DNA from: Nostocoides sp. F2B08
GTDB taxonomy: Bacteria; Actinomycetota; Actinomycetes; Actinomycetales; Dermatophilaceae
DNA length: 64,000 nucleotides
Reading direction: 5' to 3'
NCBI RefSeq assembly: GCF_009184895.1
Contig: NZ_WESE01000001.1
Location: forward strand, 372,001-436,000
Under the pieces are notes generated by a model. That model was given only the letters and a program-made list of their open reading frames with translations, was not told where the DNA came from and ran no database searches. The first letter of the stretch is position 1, and the number at the start of each line of letters is the position of its first letter. Shown one piece after another: positions 1-7,118 of the stretch. The translations under genes were made by a program, and so were the position numbers.

Positions 1-282
1 GTCCTCCCCCGCATGACCGACGCCGCCTATGATCTCGTCTTCATCGATGCGGACAAGGCGGAGTACCCGGCCTATGCCGAGCACGGCATCCGGCTCCTGC
101 GCAACGGCGGTCTGCTGGTGCTCGACAACATGCTCTGGGGGGACCGGGTCGCCGACCCAGCCGTCCGGGACGAGAAGACCGTGACGTTGCGGGGCCTGGG
201 CAAGGACCTGCGCGAGCGCGACGACCTCATGTGCACGCTGCTCCCGGTCGGTGACGGTCTGCTGGTCGCGGTCAAGCGTTGA
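1..282 (+). CDS. SAM-dependent O-methyltransferase, C-terminal part
   Basis: The frame is open at the left edge, so this is the last 93 residues of a protein usually about 210-220 long. It matches the class I O-methyltransferase family (Methyltransf_3, catechol/caffeoyl-CoA type), which transfers a methyl group from S-adenosylmethionine to a hydroxyl. Seen here are VFIDADKAEYPAY, whose Asp is normally a metal/SAM ligand, the strand GGLLVLDNMLW with the conserved DN, and the closing GDGLLVAVKR. The glycine-rich SAM motif lies outside the window. It converges on the next gene. The methyl acceptor cannot be deduced. Confidence 0.85.
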   Translation, partial: VLPRMTDAAYDLVFIDADKAEYPAYAEHGIRLLRNGGLLVLDNMLWGDRVADPAVRDEKTVTLRGLGKDLRERDDLMCTLLPVGDGLLVAVKR

Positions 283-336
283 CGGTCCGACGACCATCTA
301 CGGGACGACGACAGGTCGACACCGAGCCGACAGTGA

Positions 337-353
337 CCGACCGGACTGGTCGG
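337..353. terminator. Candidate bidirectional terminator hairpin
   Basis: CCGACC and GGTCGG pair over a 5-base loop in the gap between two convergent genes. There is no T-tract, as is usual at this G+C. The same stem recurs at 16654-16672 in another convergent gap. Weak evidence on its own. Confidence 0.3.
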
Positions 354-388
354 CACGGGAAGCCCGACGAACGGCGGGGCGGTCCGAC

Positions 389-769
389 CTACTCCGCACT
401 CGCGGAGCCTGGACCGGCACCCCGGCGGAAGCCGGCCGGGCCTTCGGCGATGGCGACCACCTCGAAGTCCTCGATGACGTCCGGCGCGGTCCCGATGAGC
501 TCGCTGCCGGGTGAGGTCGCAGCTTCCGACTCGAACTGGGACCGGAACTCGTCGCGGTCGCGAGCGGTGTCGAAGACATAGGTGCCCTCGAACCACTCCC
601 CCTCCCGCATCCGCCACGTCTTGAAGGCGAGGCCGTCGAGGAACATGAAGCGGGCCATCGACGTCCCGACGACATACTCCCGCAGCTCGTCGGCGATAGA
701 GCCGGGAGCGTCGGCGAGCGACCATCGCACGGCCAGGCCGTACCCCGCGTGCATCGATCCGGGATTCAT
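389..769 (-). CDS. YdhR/ABM-like hypothetical protein
   Basis: A 126-residue soluble protein beginning MNPGSMHAGYGLAVRW. The pattern of an N-terminal strand, a conserved WRMREGEWFEGTYVFDT segment and a helix with DRDEFRSQFE resembles small dimeric ferredoxin-like (ABM/YdhR) proteins, some of which are monooxygenases; that assignment is a guess. The start at 769 is favoured because its ATG overlaps the TGA of the upstream aminopeptidase gene (ATGA), indicating translational coupling. A longer frame would start inside pepA. The C-terminal tail is Gly/Ala/Pro-rich. No catalytic residues can be named. Confidence 0.6.
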   Translation of the reverse strand: MNPGSMHAGYGLAVRWSLADAPGSIADELREYVVGTSMARFMFLDGLAFKTWRMREGEWFEGTYVFDTARDRDEFRSQFESEAATSPGSELIGTAPDVIEDFEVVAIAEGPAGFRRGAGPGSASAE

Positions 770-2376
770 CCAAGTCCTTCCAGCCACGCGAGGACCGCTC
801 GCGCGCCATATCCTGTGGCCCCCTTGGCGAGGATGCCCTTGTCCACGTCAGAGCGACCGGAGCCGGCGATGTCGAGGTGCGCCCACGGCACCCCTCCGGC
901 GAACTCTCGCAGGAAGAGTGCGGCTGTGATGGCACCCGCTCCGACTCCGGGCGCGACGTTGCCGAGGTCGGCCACGTCGCTGCTCAGCGCCTCACGGTAG
1001 TCATCGACGAGGGGCATCCGCCAGAACGTCTCACCGGTCGACTCACCTGCCCGGCGCAGACCTTCGACGACCGCGTCGTCCGTACCGAAGATCGGGGCCG
1101 TGCTCCTCGCCAGCGCGACCCTCGCGGCACCGGTCAGGGTCGCCACGTCGACCAGGACGTCGGGCGCGAGCTCGGCCACCGCATACGCCATGGCGTCTGC
1201 GAGCACGAGGCGCCCCTCGGCATCGGTGTTGCCGACCTCGACGGTCCGACCTCCGTAGTGGGTGATGACGTCGGACGGGCGGAACGAGCTGCCGCTGACA
1301 TGGTTCTCGGCGAGGGCCAGCAGTCCGGTCACGCGGACGGGCACGGCGAGCTCGCGACACTGGGATAGGGCGGCCAGGACGATCGCGGAGCCGAGCATGT
1401 CGGTCTTCATGGCGAGCATCCCGTCGGCGGGTTTGATGTCGAGACCACCGGTGTCGAACGTGATGCCCTTGCCGACGAGGACCACGTGTCGGGTGTCGCG
1501 GTCGGCACCCCGCGGCGTGTAGTCGAGTCTGACCAGCCGAGGCGGGGTGGCCGATCCGGATCCCACGGCCAACAGCCCGCCGAAGCCGTCGCGAGCGAGC
1601 TCCTTCTCGGTCCACACATGCGACGCCAGCCCCGACCGTCGCGCCACCGAGCGGGCCTGGGTCACCATCCACGCGGGGTTCTTGACGTTCGAGGGCGTCA
1701 GCCCGAGACCACGGGCGATCAGGGTGCTCCGGCACCGGGCGAGGGATCTGCGGATGCGCTCCTCGTCCACGCCGACGTGCAGCCCGGCGAGGACGAACGC
1801 GTGCTCCGGTGGCCCGCTGGGGCGGACCGGCCCCTGCTGTCGCCAGGCCGGGGCCGTCCACGAACCGAGCGTGACTCCCTCGACGAGGGCACTCTCGTTC
1901 CCCGCCCCGAACGTCAGCACGAGGGCGCTGACGTCGCGACAGGCCCTGCCCACGGCCGCTCCGGCGATGCGCACATCCGACGGCGTCTCTCGGCCGAGCC
2001 CGACGAGCACCACCCGGGCGACCGCCCGGGAGGCACTCCCACGACCCGCCCGCGGCAAGGGAACCTGGGTTATCGAGCCGGCCGCGGACGAGGGCGCGTA
2101 GGTCACCAGGACCTCGTCGCCGTCCAGCCCCAGCTCGCGTAGCGCGGCGGTCGTTCCCGCTCCGACGACCTCGACCTCCTCGGATCCGTCCTCGGCGAAC
2201 CTCGAGCGCACACCCACCGCGAGGACCGGCTGTCGTGCGGGTTCGGTCGGCGGAACCGACAGTTCGGCGATGTCGTCGAGCACGGACCACCGGGGCAGTG
2301 TCGGGTCGAGGAGGTTCTCGGTGTCGCGACGTCGTCTGATCGCAGGGTTCGGCAGGCGGGGCGCTCTCGGACTCAC
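766..2376 (-). CDS. pepA: Leucyl aminopeptidase (M17 family)
   Basis: A 536-residue cytosolic aminopeptidase of the M17 family, releasing N-terminal residues from peptides with a two-metal centre. The signature region is complete: VGKGITFDTGG at about 301-311 (Lys303 metal-site/catalytic lysine), KTDMLGSA near 324-331 and the family signature NTDAEGRLVLAD at 383-394. The N-terminal 200 residues are the divergent macro-like domain usual in the family; overall length is typical (about 500). Translation starts at GTG 2376, with TAGGGT six bases upstream, so it is probably leaderless. The gene downstream overlaps it by ATGA. Roles are likely peptide turnover. Confidence 0.95.
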   Translation of the reverse strand: MSPRAPRLPNPAIRRRRDTENLLDPTLPRWSVLDDIAELSVPPTEPARQPVLAVGVRSRFAEDGSEEVEVVGAGTTAALRELGLDGDEVLVTYAPSSAAGSITQVPLPRAGRGSASRAVARVVLVGLGRETPSDVRIAGAAVGRACRDVSALVLTFGAGNESALVEGVTLGSWTAPAWRQQGPVRPSGPPEHAFVLAGLHVGVDEERIRRSLARCRSTLIARGLGLTPSNVKNPAWMVTQARSVARRSGLASHVWTEKELARDGFGGLLAVGSGSATPPRLVRLDYTPRGADRDTRHVVLVGKGITFDTGGLDIKPADGMLAMKTDMLGSAIVLAALSQCRELAVPVRVTGLLALAENHVSGSSFRPSDVITHYGGRTVEVGNTDAEGRLVLADAMAYAVAELAPDVLVDVATLTGAARVALARSTAPIFGTDDAVVEGLRRAGESTGETFWRMPLVDDYREALSSDVADLGNVAPGVGAGAITAALFLREFAGGVPWAHLDIAGSGRSDVDKGILAKGATGYGARAVLAWLEGLG

Positions 2377-2382
2377 CCTCCG

Positions 2383-2388
2383 ACCCTA
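2383..2388 (-). promoter_or_regulatory. Leaderless -10 element of pepA
   Basis: TAGGGT lies six bases before the GTG start of pepA, the spacing expected when transcription begins at the start codon. A GGAGG directly abuts the GTG but is too close to act as a normal ribosome binding site. Confidence 0.5.
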
Positions 2389-2412
2389 CCGACCCGCCGA
2401 CGGGTCACTCGA

Positions 2413-3735
2413 TCAGAGATGCCGGAGGAACCACCGGCTGGACAGGGCTAGCACCCGGTCGAGCGCGCCGGGCTCCTCGAAGAGGTGCCCAGCTCCCGGG
2501 ACGATCTCGAGGGCCGTCTCACAGCGCATCCTGCCCCGAGCCGTCCGGTTCAGGTGGAGGACGTGTGTGTCGTCGCCGCCGACGATGAACAGCGTGGGCG
2601 ACACGACGTGGGCGATGACCTCTCCCGTGAGGTCCGGGCGCCCACCTCGGCAGACCACTGCCGCCACGCGCGGACCGAGTTCGGCAGCCGCCCGCAGCGC
2701 GGCCGCGGCTCCGGTCGACGCACCGAAGAAGCCGATCGACCCCACCGACAGGTCCTCCCGGCCGGCGAGCCACTCGGTGACCGCGGTGAGGCGAGCGCCC
2801 AGCAGCTCGATGTCGAAGACGTTCGACCGGTCCCGTTCCTCGGCGGGGGTCAGCAGGTCGAAGAGCAGGGTTCCGAGACCGGCCTGCCCGAGGCCCGCCG
2901 CGACGTACCTGTTGCGTGGGCTCTGGCGGCTGCTGCCCGAGCCGTGGACGAACACCACGGTTCCGCGCGGACGGGGTGGCTGGTCGAGGCGGCCCTCGAG
3001 CGTGACGTCGGGCAGTGGGATCCGGACATCCTCATGCATCCACGTTCCGGAGCCACCACCCCCGACCTCGGTCGCTCCGGTTGGATCCGGTAGCGGCGGC
3101 CTTCCGGAGGCACGCTGCAACAGGGCGACGACCTCGTCGTCGCCGGTCTGGTCGAAATCGGCGTAGAACTGGCCGACCGCCCCGAAGTCCGCCGGCCGCT
3201 CCACGACGACGACGTCATCGGCGAAGTCCTCCAGACGGCCCTCGATGTCGTCCGGTGCGACCGGCGCGGCCACGACGACCCGCGCGGCACCGAGCTCGCG
3301 CGCCACCCGACAGGCAGCCTTGACGGTCGAGCCGGTGGCGATCCCGTCGTCGACGATCACCGCCACCGCGCCGGTCAGCGGCACCCGCGGTCGTCCCTGA
3401 CGGAAGAGCGCCGTTCGCCGCTCGAGCTCGGCACGCTCACGCACCTCGACAGCCTCGAGCTGCTGGTCGGTCACGCGCGCCCGGTCCACGATGCGCCGGT
3501 CGAGGATCCGTACCCCGTCCTCGCCGATCGCTCCCATCGCCAGCTCCGGTCGATACGGCACCCCGAGCTTGCGGACGACGATCACGTCCAGCGGGGCGCG
3601 CAGGCGCACAGCCACCTCGAAGGCGACCGGGACACCGCCTCGCGGCAGCCCGACGACGACGACGTCCTCGCGACCTGCGAGCGGCAGGAGGTGATTCGCC
3701 AACCGACGACCGGCCTCGACGCGATCACTGAACAC
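2413..3735 (-). CDS. Phosphoribosyltransferase-alpha/beta hydrolase fusion
   Basis: About 440 residues with two domains. The N-terminal half (to about 215) is a type I phosphoribosyltransferase with a PRPP loop VIVDDGIATGST and the GLPRGGVPVAFEVA strand-loop. The C-terminal half (about 235-440) is a dienelactone-hydrolase-like alpha/beta hydrolase: VFVHGSGSS oxyanion region, nucleophile elbow GFFGASTG (Ser), VGGDDTHV (Asp) and GAGHLFEE (His). The start at GTG 3735 is preferred because GGGAGAGGTGG precedes it; an in-frame GTG at 3771 exists. This fusion occurs in actinobacteria and some proteobacteria; its substrate is unknown. It stands alone, divergent from nothing on its 5' side except the DUF3117 gene facing the same way. 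Confidence 0.85.
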   Translation of the reverse strand: MFSDRVEAGRRLANHLLPLAGREDVVVVGLPRGGVPVAFEVAVRLRAPLDVIVVRKLGVPYRPELAMGAIGEDGVRILDRRIVDRARVTDQQLEAVEVRERAELERRTALFRQGRPRVPLTGAVAVIVDDGIATGSTVKAACRVARELGAARVVVAAPVAPDDIEGRLEDFADDVVVVERPADFGAVGQFYADFDQTGDDEVVALLQRASGRPPLPDPTGATEVGGGGSGTWMHEDVRIPLPDVTLEGRLDQPPRPRGTVVFVHGSGSSRQSPRNRYVAAGLGQAGLGTLLFDLLTPAEERDRSNVFDIELLGARLTAVTEWLAGREDLSVGSIGFFGASTGAAAALRAAAELGPRVAAVVCRGGRPDLTGEVIAHVVSPTLFIVGGDDTHVLHLNRTARGRMRCETALEIVPGAGHLFEEPGALDRVLALSSRWFLRHL

Positions 3736-3853
3736 GACCCACCTCTCCCGTTCAGTATGACGCGCTGGCACCTGCCCCGGAGGCGGATCCGACGCAGCGA
3801 CCCCCGGGACCGATCGGTTCCGGGGGTCGCTGCGGGCGAGGAGTCGCCAGGCG

Positions 3854-4027
3854 CTACTTCAGACCTTCGCAGTTCTCGATGGCTGCGCCGAGAGCGCGCA
3901 CCTCGTCGGGGGTCATCTCGACGACGAGACGCCCGCCGCCCTCGAGCGGCATCCGCAGCACGATGCCGCGGCCCTCCTTCACGACCTCGAGGTCGCCATC
4001 ACCGGTCCTCGGCTTCATCGCCGCCAT
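3854..4027 (-). CDS. DUF3117 small protein
   Basis: A 57-residue acidic protein matching the actinobacterial DUF3117 family over its whole length: MAAMKPRTGDGDLEV at the start, GRGIVLRMPLEGGGRLVVE in the middle and an EVRALGAAIENCEGLK end. The ATG at 4027 is chosen because it is preceded by AAGGGA at good spacing; the longer frame to 4102 adds low-complexity residues foreign to the family. Function is unknown; the family is small, cytosolic and strongly conserved. It is divergent from the enoyl-CoA hydratase gene. Confidence 0.9.
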   Translation of the reverse strand: MAAMKPRTGDGDLEVVKEGRGIVLRMPLEGGGRLVVEMTPDEVRALGAAIENCEGLK

Positions 4028-4173
4028 GAGCACATCCCTTCGTCCGCCACCGGCCGGGCCACCGACGCGACTCGTCGGTGTCGACACCTGGCTCCCGGCC
4101 ACTGTCGTGGACCATTATCCCGCACCCTTGCACTACGCGCGAAATCTGCCGCACCGCACCGGTCCGCACGACA

Positions 4174-4179
4174 TACGGT
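4174..4179 (+). promoter_or_regulatory. Leaderless -10 element of the enoyl-CoA hydratase gene
   Basis: TACGGT lies six bases before ATG 4186, with no Shine-Dalgarno site between them. Confidence 0.5.
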
Positions 4180-4185
4180 TGGGCA

Positions 4186-4986
4186 ATGACCACAACCACC
4201 GAGTCCCCCGTCGTCGTCGAGACCACCCATGCGGTGCGCACCGTTCGGCTCAACCGACCCGATGCCATGAACGCCCTGGACGTCGCGACGAAGGAGGCAC
4301 TTCTCGAGGCACTCACGGCGGCCGCCCAGGACGAGAGCGTTCGCTGCGTCGTCCTGACCGGCACGGGTCGTGCGTTCTGCGTCGGCCAGGACCTGCGCGA
4401 GCACGTCGCCGGGCTCGAGCGCGGGGCGGACTTCCTCGCCACGACGGTGTCCGAGCACTACAACCCGATCGCGACGCTCCTGGCGTCGATGAACAAACCC
4501 GTCGTCACCGCGGTCAACGGCGTGGCCGCGGGAGCGGGGCTGAGCTTCGCGCTCGCCGGTGACGTGCGCATCATGGTCGATACCGCCGGGATGAACACCG
4601 CCTTCGCGGGCATCGCCCTCTCGTGCGACTCGGGGGCCTCGTGGTGGCTGCCCCGGCTTGTCGGGCACGCGCGCGCCAAGGACCTCTTGTTCTTCCCCCG
4701 CACCATCCCGGCCCCAGAGTGCCTCGATCTCGGCCTGGTCACCGGCGTCGTGCCCGCGGAGCAGTTCGAGTCAGCCGTCCGAGAGGCCGCGGAGCGGCTC
4801 GCCGCCGGCCCGACGCAGGCCTACGGCGCCATGCGTCAGGCCGTCCTGTCCAGCGCGTCGATGCCCCTTCCGGAGGCCCTCGAGGTCGAGGAGTCCTTCA
4901 TGGCCAGCACCGGCGACACCGCGGACCACCGGGAGGCGGTCCGCGCATTCCTCGCCAAGGAGCCGCCGACCTTCACCGGCAGGTGA
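4186..4986 (+). CDS. Enoyl-CoA hydratase/isomerase family protein
   Basis: A 266-residue crotonase-fold enzyme, the usual family length. It adds water to, or isomerises, 2-enoyl-CoA thioesters. Visible are the CoA-binding segment RPDAMNAL, the oxyanion loop GRAFCVGQDL and the second oxyanion motif NGVAAGAGLSFALAGDVRI. The two catalytic Glu of true hydratases are not both obvious (the second region reads AFAGIALSCDSG), which leans toward an isomerase or PaaG-like member. ATG 4186 is favoured over upstream in-frame starts by the leaderless -10 and by homology of the N terminus. Converges on the next gene with a 4-base gap. Substrate unknown. Confidence 0.85.
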   Translation: MTTTTESPVVVETTHAVRTVRLNRPDAMNALDVATKEALLEALTAAAQDESVRCVVLTGTGRAFCVGQDLREHVAGLERGADFLATTVSEHYNPIATLLASMNKPVVTAVNGVAAGAGLSFALAGDVRIMVDTAGMNTAFAGIALSCDSGASWWLPRLVGHARAKDLLFFPRTIPAPECLDLGLVTGVVPAEQFESAVREAAERLAAGPTQAYGAMRQAVLSSASMPLPEALEVEESFMASTGDTADHREAVRAFLAKEPPTFTGR

Positions 4987-4990
4987 GCCG

Positions 4991-6217
4991 TCACGGTGGG
5001 TAGCCGGACGGCGGCTCGAACACCAGCAGCCCCATCGTCCAGTGCCACTGCCCCCACAAGAAGGCCACGATCAGGAGTGCGGCGAGCGCCGGCCACCACC
5101 GCGGGATCCGCCGCAGCCCTCCCCCGATGATCACGAGGGCCACCGGGAAGAGTGGGATGGCGTACCGGATCAGGCTGGTCCCGACGTCGAGCACCACGGC
5201 GAGGTAGGCGGGATAGGCAAGCATCCACAACCGCAGCTCCATCGGCAGCCGGTAGGCCCAGGGGCCGACGGCGGCGGCGATGAGGAAGGCGACAAGGAGG
5301 CCGACGGCGAGTGCCGCATACAGTCTCGGCCGGGCGCTGTCGGCGAACAGCAGGACCGCCGTGTTGTCGATCCACGGTCGAAGGGGCACGATCTCGTGAC
5401 CCGCCCGCCAGGACGACATGGTCTCCGAGTACGCGTCCGAGCGACCGGTTCGCAGGCCGACGAAGGTCGGCCACAGGACCGCCGAGAGCCCGGTCACCGC
5501 GAGTGCGGCGACGGGTTCGACGAGGGTATGCGCGGGTCGCCCCGGGCGCTCCCGCCACCAGGCGAGGACCTCGCGCAGGACGACGACACCGACGACGGCG
5601 GCCACCGGCACCGCGATGGGACGGGTCAGGCCGAGAAGGACGGCGAGAACTGCGACGGCGCCCCAGCGCCGGTCGATCAGCGATGTCAGCAGCCCGACCA
5701 GGATGAGCATGGCGAGCGCCTCGGTGTAGGCGATCTGCAGTGTCGGCGCGGCAGGTTGGACGGCCCACACCGTCATCGCGGCGAGCGCCACCGGTGCCGG
5801 TGCGTACCGCGCGAACAGGTGAACCATCAGCACGGCGGCGCCGGCGCCGGCGACGAGGGAGACCAGGGTCGCGGCGAGCCGGAAGTCGGCGCCGGTGAGC
5901 CCCATCAGCCGGCCGACGAGCTCCGGGAACAGCGGATAGAAGGCCCACGCGTTCTGTGCGACGTTGCCGACCGCGTCGAGCGGCAGCTGATCCGGGTAGC
6001 CGTTCTCGACGATATGGCGGTACCAGCTGCCGTCCCACAGGACCGACATGTCGAGGAACGTGACCTTTGGACCGGTCCACTGCTCGAACGGCACCTGACG
6101 GGGAACGGACTGTGCGATGAAGGCGGTCGAGACGAGCCGAGTGGCTACGTAGACGAGGAGTGCGGCGAGTGCGAGCCGCACACGGCCGACGCCGCCGGCC
6201 GTCTCAGCCGGCGTCAC
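4991..6217 (-). CDS. Polytopic GT-C-type glycosyltransferase (PIG-V-like)
   Basis: A 408-residue integral membrane protein with roughly nine to ten hydrophobic segments. The extracytoplasmic loop after the first segment reads LWDGSWYRHIVENGYP followed by WAFYPLFPELVG, the pattern of PIG-V/mannosyltransferase-related GT-C enzymes that use polyprenyl-phosphate sugars. It likely adds a sugar on the outer face of the membrane, but donor and acceptor are unknown. The start at 6217 overlaps the end of the upstream SRPBCC gene by 14 bases, so the two are probably co-translated. Confidence 0.75.
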   Translation of the reverse strand: MTPAETAGGVGRVRLALAALLVYVATRLVSTAFIAQSVPRQVPFEQWTGPKVTFLDMSVLWDGSWYRHIVENGYPDQLPLDAVGNVAQNAWAFYPLFPELVGRLMGLTGADFRLAATLVSLVAGAGAAVLMVHLFARYAPAPVALAAMTVWAVQPAAPTLQIAYTEALAMLILVGLLTSLIDRRWGAVAVLAVLLGLTRPIAVPVAAVVGVVVLREVLAWWRERPGRPAHTLVEPVAALAVTGLSAVLWPTFVGLRTGRSDAYSETMSSWRAGHEIVPLRPWIDNTAVLLFADSARPRLYAALAVGLLVAFLIAAAVGPWAYRLPMELRLWMLAYPAYLAVVLDVGTSLIRYAIPLFPVALVIIGGGLRRIPRWWPALAALLIVAFLWGQWHWTMGLLVFEPPSGYPP

Positions 6218-6629
6218 GGAGGATGCGGGCCAGTGCCCGTCCGAAGACGACCTTCCCTGCCGCGTCGAACACGGGCCGCACCCGCCGCGCCAGAGCTCCG
6301 TTCGCGGGGACGACCTCCTCCTGCCACGTCACCCGGGTCCCTCCCTCCGGGAGGGCGGCCAACGAGATGTCCGCCCATCCGGCGAGCACGCGGCCGACCT
6401 TCTCGATCCGGAGGCGCCGAGGTGGTTCCCACACCGTGACGACCATCGGGTCGTCGAACCCGAGCGGTCCGACGGCGGTTCTGGGGGTGAAGCGCCAGCC
6501 GAGCCGTGGCGGGCCCGGGTCACTCGTGACCCTCTGTAGCGGAACGCCTTCGGCGTGCCCGACGAGGTCGCTGACCTTTTCCCAGACGGCCTCGACGGGC
6601 TCGGCCGAGGTCTGCGACAGCGTGAACAC
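6204..6629 (-). CDS. SRPBCC family protein
   Basis: A 141-residue single-domain START/Bet v1-type protein of the polyketide cyclase/SRPBCC superfamily. It begins MFTLSQTSAEPVEAVWEKVSD, the usual first strand and helix, and carries the alternating strands LRIEKVGRVLAGWADISL and TRVTWQEEVVP followed by a long C-terminal helix. These proteins bind lipids or other hydrophobic ligands. GTG start at 6629 with GGAGAGG upstream. It sits between the DivIVA-domain gene (3 bases upstream) and the glycosyltransferase (14-base overlap). It is not near the cox genes and is not a CoxG candidate. Confidence 0.75.
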   Translation of the reverse strand: MFTLSQTSAEPVEAVWEKVSDLVGHAEGVPLQRVTSDPGPPRLGWRFTPRTAVGPLGFDDPMVVTVWEPPRRLRIEKVGRVLAGWADISLAALPEGGTRVTWQEEVVPANGALARRVRPVFDAAGKVVFGRALARILRDAG

Positions 6630-6632
6630 CGC

Positions 6633-6965
6633 TCAGCCTCTCCGGATGTCGGTCGGGCGGTCGACGGCCCTGGCGCCCGGATGGCCACCGTCCACGGCGC
6701 TCCGGTCCACCTCCGACTCGAGCTCGGCGATGCGTCGCCGCAGTGCGCTCAGAGCGTCGTCGACCTGGTCCATCCGGTACCCGCGCAGGGCGGTGTCGAA
6801 GCGCAGCGCCGCGACGTCGTCGGGACCGGGCTGTTCCGGGAGGCGCACCGGCGGGGTCGTGTGGACCGGCTCGGCCATCCCGTCGTAGGGCAACCGTCCG
6901 GCCAGCATCGCGAGGAAGCCCACGATGAGAGCGACCGCGACGACGACGACGAGAACCCAGAACAC
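6633..6965 (-). CDS. DivIVA-domain membrane protein
   Basis: A 110-residue protein with one N-terminal membrane segment (FWVLVVVVAVALIVGFLA), a short linker and a DivIVA-type domain DDVAALRFDTALRGYRMDQVDDAL followed by a coiled coil (LSALRRRIAELESEVDR). Such proteins are common in actinobacteria and may mark curved or growing membrane sites. The GTG at 6965 is chosen because TAGAGT lies seven bases upstream, the leaderless pattern seen elsewhere here, and because this gives the normal N terminus; the frame runs open to 7082 without homology. Confidence 0.8.
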   Translation of the reverse strand: MFWVLVVVVAVALIVGFLAMLAGRLPYDGMAEPVHTTPPVRLPEQPGPDDVAALRFDTALRGYRMDQVDDALSALRRRIAELESEVDRSAVDGGHPGARAVDRPTDIRRG

Positions 6966-6972
6966 GCAGCCG

Positions 6973-6978
6973 ACTCTA
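6973..6978 (-). promoter_or_regulatory. Leaderless -10 element of the DivIVA-domain gene
   Basis: TAGAGT is seven bases before GTG 6965. The same hexamer and spacing precede the AAA ATPase gene at 48480. Confidence 0.5.
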
Positions 6979-7066
6979 GGCCAGTGCGACGCCGACCGTG
7001 ACGGTGTGTCGCCGGATCGTCGCCCGATGTGATCGTCGGAACGGCTGAGGCGGAGCATGCTCAGGG

Positions 7067-7095
7067 GTGACGCCCGTCCCATGTCGGCCTACGCT
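7067..7095 (+). promoter_or_regulatory. Candidate promoter of the phosphotransferase-like gene
   Basis: GTGACG (7067-7072) and TACGCT (7090-7095) are separated by 17 bases, a normal -35/-10 spacing. A strong GGAGGAGGAGG ribosome site follows before ATG 7119. Confidence 0.4.
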
Positions 7096-7118
7096 GACCG
7101 GGAGGAGGAGGAACGTCC

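Noticed and set aside
4658-6439. 593-codon plus frame
   Set aside because: Antisense to the glycosyltransferase and SRPBCC genes; composition Arg/Pro/Gly-rich without motifs.
6204-6629. CoxG candidate
   Set aside because: SRPBCC fold but 50 kb from cox and in another operon.
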